Source: Nocardioides islandensis (lineage in GTDB: Bacteria; Actinomycetota; Actinomycetes; Propionibacteriales; Nocardioidaceae). From it: 64,000 bases of DNA. Of the stretch, positions 40,865 through 49,709 are shown piece after piece. The position numbers and the translations under genes were made by a program. Where the stretch lies: NCBI RefSeq assembly GCF_015352455.1, contig NZ_JADKPN010000010.1, forward strand, positions 142,161 to 206,160, written 5' to 3'. Under the pieces are notes generated by a model that saw only the letters and a program-made list of their open reading frames with translations, made no database searches and had not been told where the DNA came from. Positions within the stretch are counted from its first letter, which is position 1; each line of letters opens with the position of its first letter.

Positions 40865-43165
40865 ATGCCGAACCCCGACCGCGCCCGGCTGCCGCTGGAC
40901 GTCGACACCACGGCCCGGCCGATCCGGCCGGTCGAGGCGGTCCCCGGGGCACCGAACGTCGTGGTGGTGCTCGTCGACGACATGGGGTTCGGTGCGTCGT
41001 CGGCGTACGGCGGGCCGTGCGAGATGCCGACCGCCCAGCGGCTGGCCGACGAGGGCCTGCGCTACAGCCGGTTCCACGTCACGCCGCTCTGCTCCCCCAC
41101 CCGCCAGGCGCTGATGACCGGCCGCAACCACCACTCGGTCGGCATGGGCGTGACCAGCGAGATGTCCACGCCGGAGCCCGGGTACCACGGGTACCGCCCG
41201 GCCAGCGCAGCGACGATCGCCCAGATCCTCAGTGGCAACGGCTACTGCACGGCGGCGATCGGCAAGTGGCACCAGACCCCGCCGGTCGAGGTCAGCCCCT
41301 CCGGCCCCTTCCCCCGCTGGCCGATGGGCGAGGGGTTCGACTTCTTCTACGGGTTCATGGGCGCGGAGATGAACCACTGGTACCCGCAGCTGTACCAGGG
41401 CCGGTACGCCGTGGAGCCGGACCGGCTGCCCGAGGACGGGTACCACCTGTCGGAGGACCTCGTCGACAACGCCATCTCCTGGGTGGAGAACCAGCAGGCG
41501 ATCACGCCCGAGCGGCCGTTCTTCACCTACATCGCCCTCGGTGCCACGCACGCGCCGTTCCACGTCGCCCACGAGTGGCGCGAGAAGTACGCCGGGAGGT
41601 TCGACGCCGGCTGGGACGCGCAGCGCGAACAGACGCTGGCCCGCCAGAAGGAGCTGGGCATCGTGCCCGCGACGACCGACCTGGCGCCCTGGGCGGAGGG
41701 CGTGCCCCGCTGGGACGAGCTCGACGAGACCGAGAAGCGGGTCGCGGCCAGGTTCATGGAGACCTACGCCGGGTTCGCCGAGCACGCCGACGTGCAGATC
41801 GGACGGTTCGTCGACGCGCTCGAGGAGATGGGCGTGCTCGACGACACGCTGTTCTTCTACCTGCTCGGCGACAACGGCGCGTCCGGCGAGGGCGGGCCGC
41901 GAGGCACGTTCCGCGAGCACCTGGTCGGCCACGGCATCCAGGACGACACCGCGGACATGGCGGCCCGGCTGGACACGCTCGGCGACCCGACGACGTACGC
42001 CATCTATCCCGCCGGCTGGGCGCTGGCGATGAACACGCCGTACCCCTGGACCAAGCAGGTCACCCACCTCGGTGGCACCCGCGACGGGATGATCGTGCGC
42101 TGGGGCAACGGGATCGAGGCGCGCGGCGAGGTCCGCCACCAGTGGCACCACGTGATCGACGTGCTGCCCACGATCCTGGAGGCGACCGGTCTGTCCGCGC
42201 CGGAGACGTTCGGCGGGGTCGAGCAGCAGCCGATCGAGGGCACCAGCCTGCGCTACAGCTTCGACGACGCGCAGGCCGCGGACCGGCACACGACGCAGTA
42301 CTTCGAGATGATCGGCAACCGCGGCGTCTACCACGAGGGCTGGACCGCGGTGACCCGCCACGGCATCCCGTGGGAGATGGTGGACACCCCGAAGCGGCCG
42401 TTCGAGGAGGACGTCTGGGAGCTCTACGACCACAGCGAGGACTGGAGCCAGGCGCACGACCTCGCGGCGGAGAACCCGTCCAAGCTGCGCGAGCTGCAGG
42501 AGCTGTTCCAGCGCGAGGCGGAGAAGTACCACGTGCTGCCCCTCGACGACCGCGTCACCGAGCGCGAGAACCCCGAGGTCGCCGGTCGTCTCGACCTGCA
42601 CGGCGGCCGCTCGACGCTGTCGTTCGGTCCCCGGGTCGGCCGGCTCACCGAGGAGGCGGCGCCCAACGTCAAGAACCGCTCGCACGTCATCACCGCCGAC
42701 CTCGAGCTGGTCACCGGCACCAACGGCGTCGTCGCCGCGCAGGGCGGACGCTTCGGCGGGTGGTCGGTGTACGTCGTGGGCGGTGTCCCCCACTACGCCT
42801 ACAACTTCGTGGGCCGTGACCTGACAGTCGTGCGCGGGGACGAGCCGATGGACCCGGGACGCCACGACCTCGTGGTCCGGTTCGAGTACGACGGCGGGCC
42901 GCCCGGCAGCGGCGCCGACGTCACCCTCGAGGTCGACGGCACGGCCGTCGGCTCGGGCCGGGTGCCGGCCACGACGGCGTACTACTTCTCCTTCGACGAG
43001 ACCTTCAACATCGGCGTCGACCGCGGCACGCCGGTGGTCGACGACTACCTGCCGGTGCGCAACCGGTTCGAGGGCCTGATCCACCGGGTGCGCTTCGACC
43101 TCGGGCCGGTGTCGGCTGCCGTGGCCGACGACGAGGTCGCCCGGGCACACCTGACCCACCAGTGA
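40865..43165 (+). CDS. Type I sulfatase (arylsulfatase family)
   Basis: From the ATG at 40865 (after GAAGGAG) the protein is 766 residues. NVVVVLVDDMGFGASSAYGG near residue 38 holds the metal-binding aspartates. The formylglycine motif CSPTR starts at Cys76 (LCSPTRQALMTGRN), so a sulfatase-modifying enzyme must act on it. AIGKWHQTP and LGDNGASGEGG supply further active-site residues. The C-terminal 200 residues form a beta-sandwich. No signal peptide is visible, unusual for a sulfatase of this size, so it probably acts on an imported sulfate ester. It follows cdhB by 41 bp. A sulfated carnitine or choline-type substrate is only a suggestion. Confidence 0.93.
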   Translation: MPNPDRARLPLDVDTTARPIRPVEAVPGAPNVVVVLVDDMGFGASSAYGGPCEMPTAQRLADEGLRYSRFHVTPLCSPTRQALMTGRNHHSVGMGVTSEMSTPEPGYHGYRPASAATIAQILSGNGYCTAAIGKWHQTPPVEVSPSGPFPRWPMGEGFDFFYGFMGAEMNHWYPQLYQGRYAVEPDRLPEDGYHLSEDLVDNAISWVENQQAITPERPFFTYIALGATHAPFHVAHEWREKYAGRFDAGWDAQREQTLARQKELGIVPATTDLAPWAEGVPRWDELDETEKRVAARFMETYAGFAEHADVQIGRFVDALEEMGVLDDTLFFYLLGDNGASGEGGPRGTFREHLVGHGIQDDTADMAARLDTLGDPTTYAIYPAGWALAMNTPYPWTKQVTHLGGTRDGMIVRWGNGIEARGEVRHQWHHVIDVLPTILEATGLSAPETFGGVEQQPIEGTSLRYSFDDAQAADRHTTQYFEMIGNRGVYHEGWTAVTRHGIPWEMVDTPKRPFEEDVWELYDHSEDWSQAHDLAAENPSKLRELQELFQREAEKYHVLPLDDRVTERENPEVAGRLDLHGGRSTLSFGPRVGRLTEEAAPNVKNRSHVITADLELVTGTNGVVAAQGGRFGGWSVYVVGGVPHYAYNFVGRDLTVVRGDEPMDPGRHDLVVRFEYDGGPPGSGADVTLEVDGTAVGSGRVPATTAYYFSFDETFNIGVDRGTPVVDDYLPVRNRFEGLIHRVRFDLGPVSAAVADDEVARAHLTHQ

Positions 43166-43179
43166 GTCGGTGCAGCTCG

Positions 43180-43464
43180 TCAGGCGAGCAGCACACCCAC
43201 GAGCGCGACGACGCCGAGCCCGACGACCCCCAGGGTCAGCGCGAGACCGGTCGCGCCGACGGTCTTCTCCCGGCCCAGCCACACGAAAGCGACCACCGCG
43301 GCCATCCCGACGAGCGTCACGCCCAGCATGGTGAGGCCGTGCTGTCGTTGGGCGAGGTGTCCGACCAGGAGGCCGGTGGCCACCAGGGCGAGGGCCGTAC
43401 GCCGCCACGCCAACAGGGTGCGTTCGTGCTGGTCCTGCAGCCCCTCGGGAACGCCGGCGGTCAC
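43180..43464 (-). CDS. DUF202 membrane protein 1
   Basis: This 94-residue protein has three predicted membrane helices. It begins with the DUF202 signature LQDQHERTLLAWRRTALALVATG (a charged helix carrying RT-LAW-RT), followed by LTMLGVTLVGMAAVVAFVWLG and a C-terminal hydrophobic helix. The family function is unknown. It overlaps the second DUF202 gene by 4 nt (43461-43464), the common tandem arrangement in actinobacteria. Its location just after the sulfatase is convergent and probably unrelated. Confidence 0.85.
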   Translation of the reverse strand: MTAGVPEGLQDQHERTLLAWRRTALALVATGLLVGHLAQRQHGLTMLGVTLVGMAAVVAFVWLGREKTVGATGLALTLGVVGLGVVALVGVLLA

Positions 43465-43838
43465 AGCACGAGCACCAGCAGCGCCGCAGCCAGGATCATC
43501 AGCGCGAGCGCGAGCCAGACCAGGGCGACCGTGCCGGGCAGCGGCTGGTGCAGCCGCATCGCCCGCTCCGTCGCGGCCCAGCGCACCCAGGCCACGCCGG
43601 CCCCGAGCAGCCCGAGCACGACCAGCGACACGGCGACGACCGACTGCAGCGTGCTCGGCCCGTCGAGGTCGACGGTGTCGAGGGCCACTCCTCCGGCCAG
43701 CAACGCGAGCGACGTACGGATCCAGGCCAGGAACGTGCGTTCGTTGGCCAGGCTGAAGCGGGGATCGGGCCGGTCGCCGGTGCGGTAGACCCAGGCCGGC
43801 CAGGGCGTGCTGCCGCCCGGCTCGTGCTGCTCGCTCAC
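43461..43838 (-). CDS. DUF202 membrane protein 2 (YidH-like)
   Basis: From the GTG at 43838 the protein is 125 residues. The conserved SLANERTFLAWIRTSLALLAGGVAL segment (residues 28-52) is the DUF202/YidH signature, and two more membrane helices follow (VVAVSLVVLGLLGAGVAWV and VALVWLALALMILAAALLV). It is the first gene of a two-gene unit with the smaller DUF202 protein. The frame is open far upstream, but nothing before 43838 looks conserved. Confidence 0.86.
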   Translation of the reverse strand: MSEQHEPGGSTPWPAWVYRTGDRPDPRFSLANERTFLAWIRTSLALLAGGVALDTVDLDGPSTLQSVVAVSLVVLGLLGAGVAWVRWAATERAMRLHQPLPGTVALVWLALALMILAAALLVLVL

Positions 43839-43925
43839 CGCTCCGTCACGCCGCCAGGGTACTGAGCGGACAGCCACCCGGGGCGCTGGCCGAACATGTC
43901 GCCCTGTCGGTGCGTCGTAGACACC

Positions 43926-44933
43926 GTGAGGACATCCGACGTGCGCATGTGGTCCGCCGCACTGACCGTCGTCCCCGTGGTCGCCGCACTGCTCCTCCTC
44001 CCCGGCGTCGCCGACGCCGCGGAGTCGTGCGCGGGACGTCCGGTGACCGTCGCGTCCGACGACGCGACCATCGTCGGGACCGACCACGACGACGTGATCG
44101 TGAGCCACGGCCAGGCGGTGAGGGGTCGGGGAGGCAGCGACGTCATCTGCGTCCTGGGCCGCGGAGTCCGGGTGGACGCCGGACCCGACAACGACTACAT
44201 CGACGCCACGCGCGCCGACGGAGACGTGAAAGCGCGGTTGGGCACGGGCGATGACGTGTTCCTGGGTTCCCCCGGGGCCGACACCGTGAACGAAGGTCTC
44301 GCGCCGCACGACCCGCGGCCCACCGGGGACACCGGAGGTCGCGACATCATCCGCACCGCCGGCGGTGCCGACACCATCGACGCCGGTGACGGCTCCGCGT
44401 TGGGGCCGGACCGGATCATGGCCGGTCCCGGGGACGACACCGTGCGGCTGCACGAGCTCGTGCCCGGCATGCTGCTGAACGCCGGTCCCGGCGTGAACTC
44501 CCTGTCCCTGATGGCCGGCGGGCCGGGCAGCGACGAGTGGTTCGTCGACACCCGAGCCCGGACCATGGCGCGGGACGACTCGACGTGGTCGTGGCGCGGG
44601 AACTTCAGCCAGGTCTCCTTCCAGCCCGCCACGGACGCACCGCCCAGCAGCGTCAGGCTCCGCGGCTCGTTCCGCGACGAGGTACTGGCGGTCGACGCCT
44701 GCCGATCGGTGGTCCACGGCGCAGCCGGCGACGACGTGATCCGGCTGGCCGACACCAACGGCTCGTGTACGGCGCCCCAGCACGTCGCCTACGGCGGACC
44801 CGGCGACGACCGCCTGTCCGGCACCGACCGGCCGGACCTGCTCACCGGCGGCGCCGGCCGCGACCGGGCAGACGGGCGTGGGGGCCAGGACACTTGTCGG
44901 GCGGAGGTCACCCGGAGCTGCGAGCAGACCTGA
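43926..44933 (+). CDS. Secreted RTX-like calcium-binding-repeat protein
   Basis: From the GTG at 43926 the protein is 335 residues with a Sec signal peptide (MWSAALTVVPVVAALLLLPG, cleavage likely at VADAAES). The mature protein contains degenerate nonapeptide repeats of the GGxGxDxx type: VRGRGGSDVICVLG, VDAGPDNDYIDA, GPGDDTVRL, and near the end YGGPGDDRLSGTD and GGAGRDRADGRGG. Such repeats bind Ca2+ in a beta-roll. Paired cysteines occur near both ends. Repeats are fewer and less regular than in RTX toxins, and no toxin domain is present, so it is probably a structural or adhesion-like secreted protein. Confidence 0.8.
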   Translation: MRTSDVRMWSAALTVVPVVAALLLLPGVADAAESCAGRPVTVASDDATIVGTDHDDVIVSHGQAVRGRGGSDVICVLGRGVRVDAGPDNDYIDATRADGDVKARLGTGDDVFLGSPGADTVNEGLAPHDPRPTGDTGGRDIIRTAGGADTIDAGDGSALGPDRIMAGPGDDTVRLHELVPGMLLNAGPGVNSLSLMAGGPGSDEWFVDTRARTMARDDSTWSWRGNFSQVSFQPATDAPPSSVRLRGSFRDEVLAVDACRSVVHGAAGDDVIRLADTNGSCTAPQHVAYGGPGDDRLSGTDRPDLLTGGAGRDRADGRGGQDTCRAEVTRSCEQT

Positions 44934-44981
44934 GCAACGTCGCGCTGACCGGCTGTGGGGGGCGCAGTCCTACCCTGGGCC

Positions 44982-45680
44982 ATGGCCGTCTTCGTCCTGG
45001 TGCACGGCGCCTGGCACGGGGCCTGGTGCTGGGAACGGCTGGAGGCCGGGCTCGCGCGTCGTGGCCACACCTCGGTCGCGGTGGACCTGCCCGTCGACGA
45101 CGGCTCCGCGACGTTCCTCGACTACCGCGACGCGGTGCTCGACGCCTGGCCTGCTGACACGCCCGGCGACGAGATCGTGCTCGTCGGTCACTCGCTCGGA
45201 GCGATGGTCGTCCCGCTCGTCGCGGCGGAGCGACAGGTCCGCCACTCGGCGTACGTCTGCCCGGTCGTCCCCAACGTCGCCGGGCAGCCGTGGGACGACG
45301 CCCCGGAGATGGGTGAGCCGGACGCCTACGTGACCACGCAGCACGACGACGGATCGGTCACGTTCGACTCGATCGACGAGGCCGTCACCACGTTCTACGG
45401 CGCGTGCCCGCCGGCCGATGCGAGGTGGGCGTTCGAGCGGCTGCGGGCACAGCGCTCACGGTCGCTGTGGGACCGTCCGTACCCGTTGCGCGAGCTGCCG
45501 CCCGGTCCGCGGACCGTCGTCGCCGGGCGTCACGACCGTGCCATCCGGCTGGAGTTCCTGCGGGCGGTCTGCCGGCCGCGGCTCGGCATCGACCCGGTCG
45601 AGCTCGACGCCGACCACTCGCCGTTCCTGTCCGCCACCGAGCCCCTGGCGGACCTGCTGGTGGCCGCTGCCCGCAAGTGA
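44982..45680 (+). CDS. Alpha/beta hydrolase
   Basis: From the ATG at 44982 (MAVFVLVHGAWHGAWCW) the protein is 232 residues. The LVHGAWHGAWCW oxyanion segment, the nucleophile serine in VGHSLGAMV near residue 70, an acid in AGRHDRAI and the histidine in DADHSPF near 215 make a complete triad. The opening motif is like hydroxynitrile-lyase/methyl-esterase-type plant and bacterial esterases. The start is 48 bp after the RTX-like gene; co-transcription is possible. Substrate unknown. Confidence 0.9.
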   Translation: MAVFVLVHGAWHGAWCWERLEAGLARRGHTSVAVDLPVDDGSATFLDYRDAVLDAWPADTPGDEIVLVGHSLGAMVVPLVAAERQVRHSAYVCPVVPNVAGQPWDDAPEMGEPDAYVTTQHDDGSVTFDSIDEAVTTFYGACPPADARWAFERLRAQRSRSLWDRPYPLRELPPGPRTVVAGRHDRAIRLEFLRAVCRPRLGIDPVELDADHSPFLSATEPLADLLVAAARK

Positions 45681-45729
45681 GGTAGTTCCACGCCTGTCTC
45701 GCGTCCGTCGCGACGACAGCATGGAACCC

Positions 45730-46194
45730 ATGACCGACACCCTGCACCGCACGTCCGGGCCGCTCACGGGCGACACCATCTGGTACGACAGCCCGGACCT
45801 CGAGCACGCGAACTCGATGAGCGCCGGCTCGGCCATCGCCCACCTCGGCATCGAGCTCACCGAGCTCGGGGCGGACCACCTCGTGGCCCGGATGCCCGTC
45901 GACGACCGAACGCGCCAGCCGTTCGGCATCCTGCACGGCGGCGCCTCGGTGCTGCTCGCCGAGACCCTGGTCAGTGCCGCGGCGACGTTCGTCGTACCTC
46001 CCGGCAAGATGTGCGTCGGCATGGAGATCAACGCCAACCACCTGCGGCCGGTCACCTCGGGCTGGGTCACCGGCACCGCCCGGCCGATCTCGCTCGGCCG
46101 TCGTACCCAGGTCTGGGAGGTCCGCATCGTCGACGACCACGACAAGCTCGTGTGCATCTCGCGTTGCACGATGGCGGTGATCGAGGCTCCCTGA
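45730..46194 (+). CDS. PaaI-type hotdog thioesterase
   Basis: The 154-residue protein (ATG at 45730; an ATG at 45721 would add three residues) is a hotdog-fold thioesterase. QPFGILHGGASVLLAETLVS near residue 60 contains the HGG...E catalytic region. VGMEINANHLRPVTSGWVTGTA is the conserved second strand. It hydrolyses an acyl- or aryl-CoA; the subgroup includes hydroxyphenylacetyl-CoA and 1,4-dihydroxy-2-naphthoyl-CoA thioesterases, and the motif alone does not separate them. A perfect 14-bp hairpin follows. Confidence 0.9.
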   Translation: MTDTLHRTSGPLTGDTIWYDSPDLEHANSMSAGSAIAHLGIELTELGADHLVARMPVDDRTRQPFGILHGGASVLLAETLVSAAATFVVPPGKMCVGMEINANHLRPVTSGWVTGTARPISLGRRTQVWEVRIVDDHDKLVCISRCTMAVIEAP

Positions 46195-46214
46195 CCCGCG
46201 TCCACGCTCATGCG

Positions 46215-46246
46215 CGAGACCCTCGTGCGGTCGCACGAGGGTCTCG
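46215..46246. terminator. Strong bidirectional terminator hairpin
   Basis: CGAGACCCTCGTGC, loop GGTC, GCACGAGGGTCTCG: a perfect 14-bp stem between the stops of the convergent thioesterase (46194) and the small protein gene (46273). Confidence 0.85.
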
Positions 46247-46272
46247 GCGGGTCCGCCCGCGTCGGGTCGCCG

Positions 46273-46545
46273 TCAGGCGTCGAAGCTGCCGAGGTACTGG
46301 CCCAGGGACGGCCGGCCCAGGTGACCGGCCTCCTGCATGATGCCGGGGGTCTCGGGGTCCGTGGCGAACGCCGTCCACCCCTCCTCGTCCCAGTTGAAGA
46401 CCGCCCACACGCGGTCCTCCTCGATCGGGTCGCGGTAGACCGTGGCTCCCTGCGAGCCGTGCGACCCGCGCTTGTCGGCGCCCTTCGTGCTGAACACCTC
46501 GAGGAAGTGGTCGAGGTCCTTCACCTTCGTCGTCGCCAGGATCAT
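46273..46545 (-). CDS. Small ferredoxin-like-fold protein
   Basis: The ATG at 46545 is preceded by AAGGAGAAC, giving 90 residues; the frame upstream is not conserved-looking. The pattern ILATTKVKDLDHFLEVF, TVYRDPIEEDRVWAVFNWD and GWTAFATDPETPGIMQEAG reads as strand-helix-strand-strand-helix, a ferredoxin-like/dimeric alpha-beta barrel. Function is unknown. The gene stands alone, bracketed by terminators and facing the thioesterase. Confidence 0.7.
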   Translation of the reverse strand: MILATTKVKDLDHFLEVFSTKGADKRGSHGSQGATVYRDPIEEDRVWAVFNWDEEGWTAFATDPETPGIMQEAGHLGRPSLGQYLGSFDA

Positions 46546-46669
46546 GTCGTTCTCCTTCGAAGTGGGCCGGGTCCGGCCCCGGGGTCTACCAGCCGGGCGG
46601 CTGGTTCGCCCCGAATACTCGGCCGCACGCTGCCCTCCCCACATGAGGAGATCCCCCTATTTCGGGTCC

Positions 46670-49066
46670 CTATCCGTCGGTCCCGTCCGCCGCACCGGCC
46701 TCGACGACGTCGTGGTCGAAGGCCCAGCGGGTGGCCGCCGCGCGGTTGGTGACGCCGAGCTTGATGTAGATGTGCTGGATGTGGTTGTCGGCCGTCTTCG
46801 CCGAGATGAACAGCCGGTCGGAGATCTCGCGCGTGCTCGCCCCGTCGGCGATCAGGCGCAGCACCTGCGTCTCGCGCGCCGTCAGCCCGGCGGCTCCGGC
46901 ACCGTGCCGGCCCGCCGCGGCGAGGGCACGGCGCGCGAGCTCGATCTGGTGCAGCGCGTACGACGCGGCGTCGCGCAGGTCCATCGCGCCGCCGGCCGCG
47001 GCGTACCGCTCCGCCGACTCCTGGCCGAGCCGTCCGTCGAGCCGCTCTCCCAGGTCCGCGAGCCCGGGCACGTGGTGCATGCTCCCGTCCTCGCGGGCCA
47101 TCGCCGCCAGGAGGGTCCGCGCGACGGCCGGCCGGTCGAGCCGCTCGAACAGGGCGGGCAGGCTGGCCAGGGAGATGACCAGCTGGGCGACGGCGCCCGA
47201 GCGGACGAAGGCCTCGACCGAGGTGCCGAAGAGGCTCAGCGCCGTCTCGAGCTGGCCGTCGGAGGTGTGCAGCAGCGCGGCGTCCCGTGCCAGGAACCCC
47301 TCGAAGAAGCGGACGTCGTGCTCGCCGACGTACGCCACCGCCTCGTCCCAGGTCTGGAGCGCACGTTGCGGGTCGGCCTTGGCGACGGCCAGCCCGACGA
47401 TCCAGAGCGTGTAGGTGAGCCAGTAGGGGTTGCCCAGGTCTCGCGCGGCCGCCAGGGCCGGTCCGGTGAGCGGCAGCGCCTCCTCGAGCCGACCCGCCGA
47501 CTGCAGGCCGTCGACGAACGCGGCGATGCCGTAGGCCCGGCCCGGACCCGGCAACGCCGCCACCTCGCGGGTCAGCTCGATGTAGCGGTCCAGGTGGCCG
47601 CAGTAGACCTGGCCGAGGGCCTCGATGAACGCCGCGTAGCCGGGCTCGCAGGACTCGTAACCCTGTCGGGCCTCCAGCTCGGTGGCGCGGTGTGCGTTGA
47701 CGGTCGCGACCTCGGCGCGCCCGACGAAGCACGCGTACCCCGCGGCGGCGTACAGGCGCGGCAGCCGCCGGACGTCGGCGGTCACCGCGGCCGGGAGCAC
47801 CGCCTCGGCCCAGCCGATCGTCTCGAAGAGCTCGACGGAGAACCCCATGAGCGCCGCGTGGGCCGCGATGTCCGTGGCGGTCTCGGCGTCGTCGCGGGCC
47901 AGGCTCCAGCGGTACGCCGACCGCAGGTTCGCCAGCTCCGCCTGCACCCAGTCGACCTGGGCCCGCCACTCCGGGCCGTTCCAGCGCTCCCACCGCCGGA
48001 CGGCCTCCCCCGCGAGGTACGCCGCGTGCCGGTCGCGGGTCCCCGCGTGGTCGTCGGTCTCCGCCAGCCGTTCGTCGGCGAACGCCCGGATGGTCTCGAA
48101 CAGGCTGTAGCGGGTGCGCGCCGACCCGAGGTGGGCGATGACGAGGGACTTGCGCACCAGCGAGTCCAGCAGCCGCAGCACCTCGACGTCGTCGGACGCC
48201 TCGGCGACGGCACACAGGGCCGGCAGGTCGAAGCCGCCCGCGAAGACCGACGCCCAGCGCAGGAGCGCGCGCTCGTCGTCCTCCAGCAGGTCGTAGGACC
48301 AGGCCACCGTGTGCCGCAGCGTGGCCTGGCGCTCGGGTCCCAGCTCGGGCCCGGTCAGCAGCCGGAAGCGGTCGGCCAGCCGCTCGGCCACCTCGACCGC
48401 GCTCATGGCCGCCATCCGCGCGGCGGCCAGCTCGATGCCGAGAGGCAGCCCGTCGAGCGTCGTGCAGATCCGGATGACGGCGTCCGCGGTCTGCTCGTCG
48501 AAGATCCCGAACCCGGGTCGCACGGCCCGAGCCCGGTCGACGAACAAGGTGACGCCGTCGGAGGTCACGCCGCCCACGTCCAGCGGCGGCACGGTCACGA
48601 GCGCCTCGCCCGACGTGCGCAGGTGCTCCCGCGAGGTCGCGAGGACCCGAGGTACGTCGGAGCGGGCGAGGATCGTGGTGATCGCGGACGCGGCCGCCCG
48701 CCGGACGTGCTCGCAGTTGTCGAGGACCAGGAGCACGCGCCGACCGGCGAGGGCCTCGGCGACCGTGTCCATGACGGGGGCACCGCCCTGCGGAGCGACG
48801 CCCAGGGCGGAGGCGATCGCGTCGGGCACGGCGTCGGCGTCGCCCACGGGTGCCAGCTCGACCAGCCACACGCCGTCGGCGTACTCCTCGGCGAGCTCGG
48901 CGCCGACGGCCAGGGCGAGCCGCGTCTTGCCCACACCGCCCGCCCCGCTCAGGGTCACCAGCGGCCGGGAGCGGACGAGCGAGGCGACCTCTGCCACGGC
49001 TCGCGAACGCCCGACGAGCGTGGTGGGCGAGTGTGGCAGGTTCCCGCGGCCGGCCTGCTCGCTCAC
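46670..49066 (-). CDS. AfsR-like ATPase regulator with LuxR-type DNA-binding domain
   Basis: The 798-residue protein begins at a GTG. An NB-ARC/STAND ATPase occupies residues 15-330, with Walker A GAGGVGKT at 41-48 and Walker B LLVLDNCEH near 115. A helical, TPR-like region (about 350-700) follows. The C-terminal GerE/LuxR helix-turn-helix is LTARETQVLRLIADGASTREISDRLFISAKTADNHIQHIYIKLGV, near 735-780. Such proteins sense nucleotides or partners and activate secondary-metabolism or catabolic genes. The start is divergent from the isomerase-like gene at 49123, its likeliest close target; no other link is visible. Confidence 0.93.
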   Translation of the reverse strand: MSEQAGRGNLPHSPTTLVGRSRAVAEVASLVRSRPLVTLSGAGGVGKTRLALAVGAELAEEYADGVWLVELAPVGDADAVPDAIASALGVAPQGGAPVMDTVAEALAGRRVLLVLDNCEHVRRAAASAITTILARSDVPRVLATSREHLRTSGEALVTVPPLDVGGVTSDGVTLFVDRARAVRPGFGIFDEQTADAVIRICTTLDGLPLGIELAAARMAAMSAVEVAERLADRFRLLTGPELGPERQATLRHTVAWSYDLLEDDERALLRWASVFAGGFDLPALCAVAEASDDVEVLRLLDSLVRKSLVIAHLGSARTRYSLFETIRAFADERLAETDDHAGTRDRHAAYLAGEAVRRWERWNGPEWRAQVDWVQAELANLRSAYRWSLARDDAETATDIAAHAALMGFSVELFETIGWAEAVLPAAVTADVRRLPRLYAAAGYACFVGRAEVATVNAHRATELEARQGYESCEPGYAAFIEALGQVYCGHLDRYIELTREVAALPGPGRAYGIAAFVDGLQSAGRLEEALPLTGPALAAARDLGNPYWLTYTLWIVGLAVAKADPQRALQTWDEAVAYVGEHDVRFFEGFLARDAALLHTSDGQLETALSLFGTSVEAFVRSGAVAQLVISLASLPALFERLDRPAVARTLLAAMAREDGSMHHVPGLADLGERLDGRLGQESAERYAAAGGAMDLRDAASYALHQIELARRALAAAGRHGAGAAGLTARETQVLRLIADGASTREISDRLFISAKTADNHIQHIYIKLGVTNRAAATRWAFDHDVVEAGAADGTDG

Positions 49067-49122
49067 CGCGCAAGTCTGGCATCGACTGGTTGAATCAGGG
49101 CACCGATGACAAGGGGGCCGCG

Positions 49123-49695
49123 ATGGACCACCTCACCTTGCTGGAGCAGGCCGAGGACCAGCTGGTCCGGGTGATCCACGGGATCGACGAGTCCGAGCTC
49201 GAGCTCCCCACCAACTGCCCGCCGTGGACGGTGCGCCGCCTGGCCAGCCATGCGCTGAAGAACCAGCTCTTCTGGGGCGGCAGCGCCGGCGATCAGCAGC
49301 TGATGCCGCTCGAGGAGGCGATGACGGCGGTCCCGTACGACGGCGACCTGGCCCCGATCGCCTCGGACATCGCCGCGCGCGTCCTGGCTCTGTGGCGCGG
49401 CGACGAGGTGATGACCACGGACCACGACACCCCGTTCGGTCGGTTGCCCGGCCCGGTGGTCATCGACTTCGCGATCATCGACGCCGCCGCGCACGCGTGG
49501 GACCTGTCGGCCAGCCTGGGCCGCGCGATCGAGTTCCCGGCGGAGACCATCCCCGCCCTGAGTGACGTGGTCGCCGCCACCTGCACCGAGCACGCGATCG
49601 AGCTCGGCCTGGTCAAGCCGCCGACCGACCCGCCCGCGGACGCCACCGACACCGAGCGGCTGATGGCCCTGGCGGGTCGCGCCGTGCCCCGCTGA
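49123..49695 (+). CDS. Maleylpyruvate isomerase N-terminal/DinB-like protein (TIGR03086 type)
   Basis: From the ATG at 49123, with AAGGGGG upstream, the protein is 190 residues. It is a four-helix DinB-like fold: DHLTLLEQAEDQLVRVIHGI, then PPWTVRRLASHALKNQLFW with the first histidine and IIDAAAHAWDLSASLG with the second near residue 125. These histidines would bind a divalent metal; the family includes mycothiol-dependent enzymes. Similar proteins are often annotated TIGR03086. It is divergent from the AfsR-like regulator. Confidence 0.82.
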   Translation: MDHLTLLEQAEDQLVRVIHGIDESELELPTNCPPWTVRRLASHALKNQLFWGGSAGDQQLMPLEEAMTAVPYDGDLAPIASDIAARVLALWRGDEVMTTDHDTPFGRLPGPVVIDFAIIDAAAHAWDLSASLGRAIEFPAETIPALSDVVAATCTEHAIELGLVKPPTDPPADATDTERLMALAGRAVPR

Positions 49696-49709
49696 CCGGT
49701 CAGCCGGTC
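49694..49709. terminator. Hairpin over two convergent stop codons
   Basis: GACCGG-TCAG-CCGGTC: a 6-bp stem that contains parts of both the isomerase-like stop and the DHFR-like gene's stop. Short, so only a candidate. Confidence 0.35.

Noticed and set aside
40547..43408. A 953-codon open frame on the minus strand opposite the cdhB-sulfatase genes
   Set aside because: It is an artefact of high third-position GC in the opposite genes. Its product is Arg/Ala/Val-rich with no domain, whereas the plus-strand frames contain intact catalytic motifs.
43926..44933. RTX toxin
   Set aside because: It has a Sec signal peptide, few degenerate repeats, no toxin domain and no type I secretion genes nearby.
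46542..49082. Long open frames overlapping the AfsR-like regulator on both strands
   Set aside because: The frame at 46670-49066 has clear Walker and LuxR motifs; the others translate to low-complexity Arg/Gly/Ala sequence.
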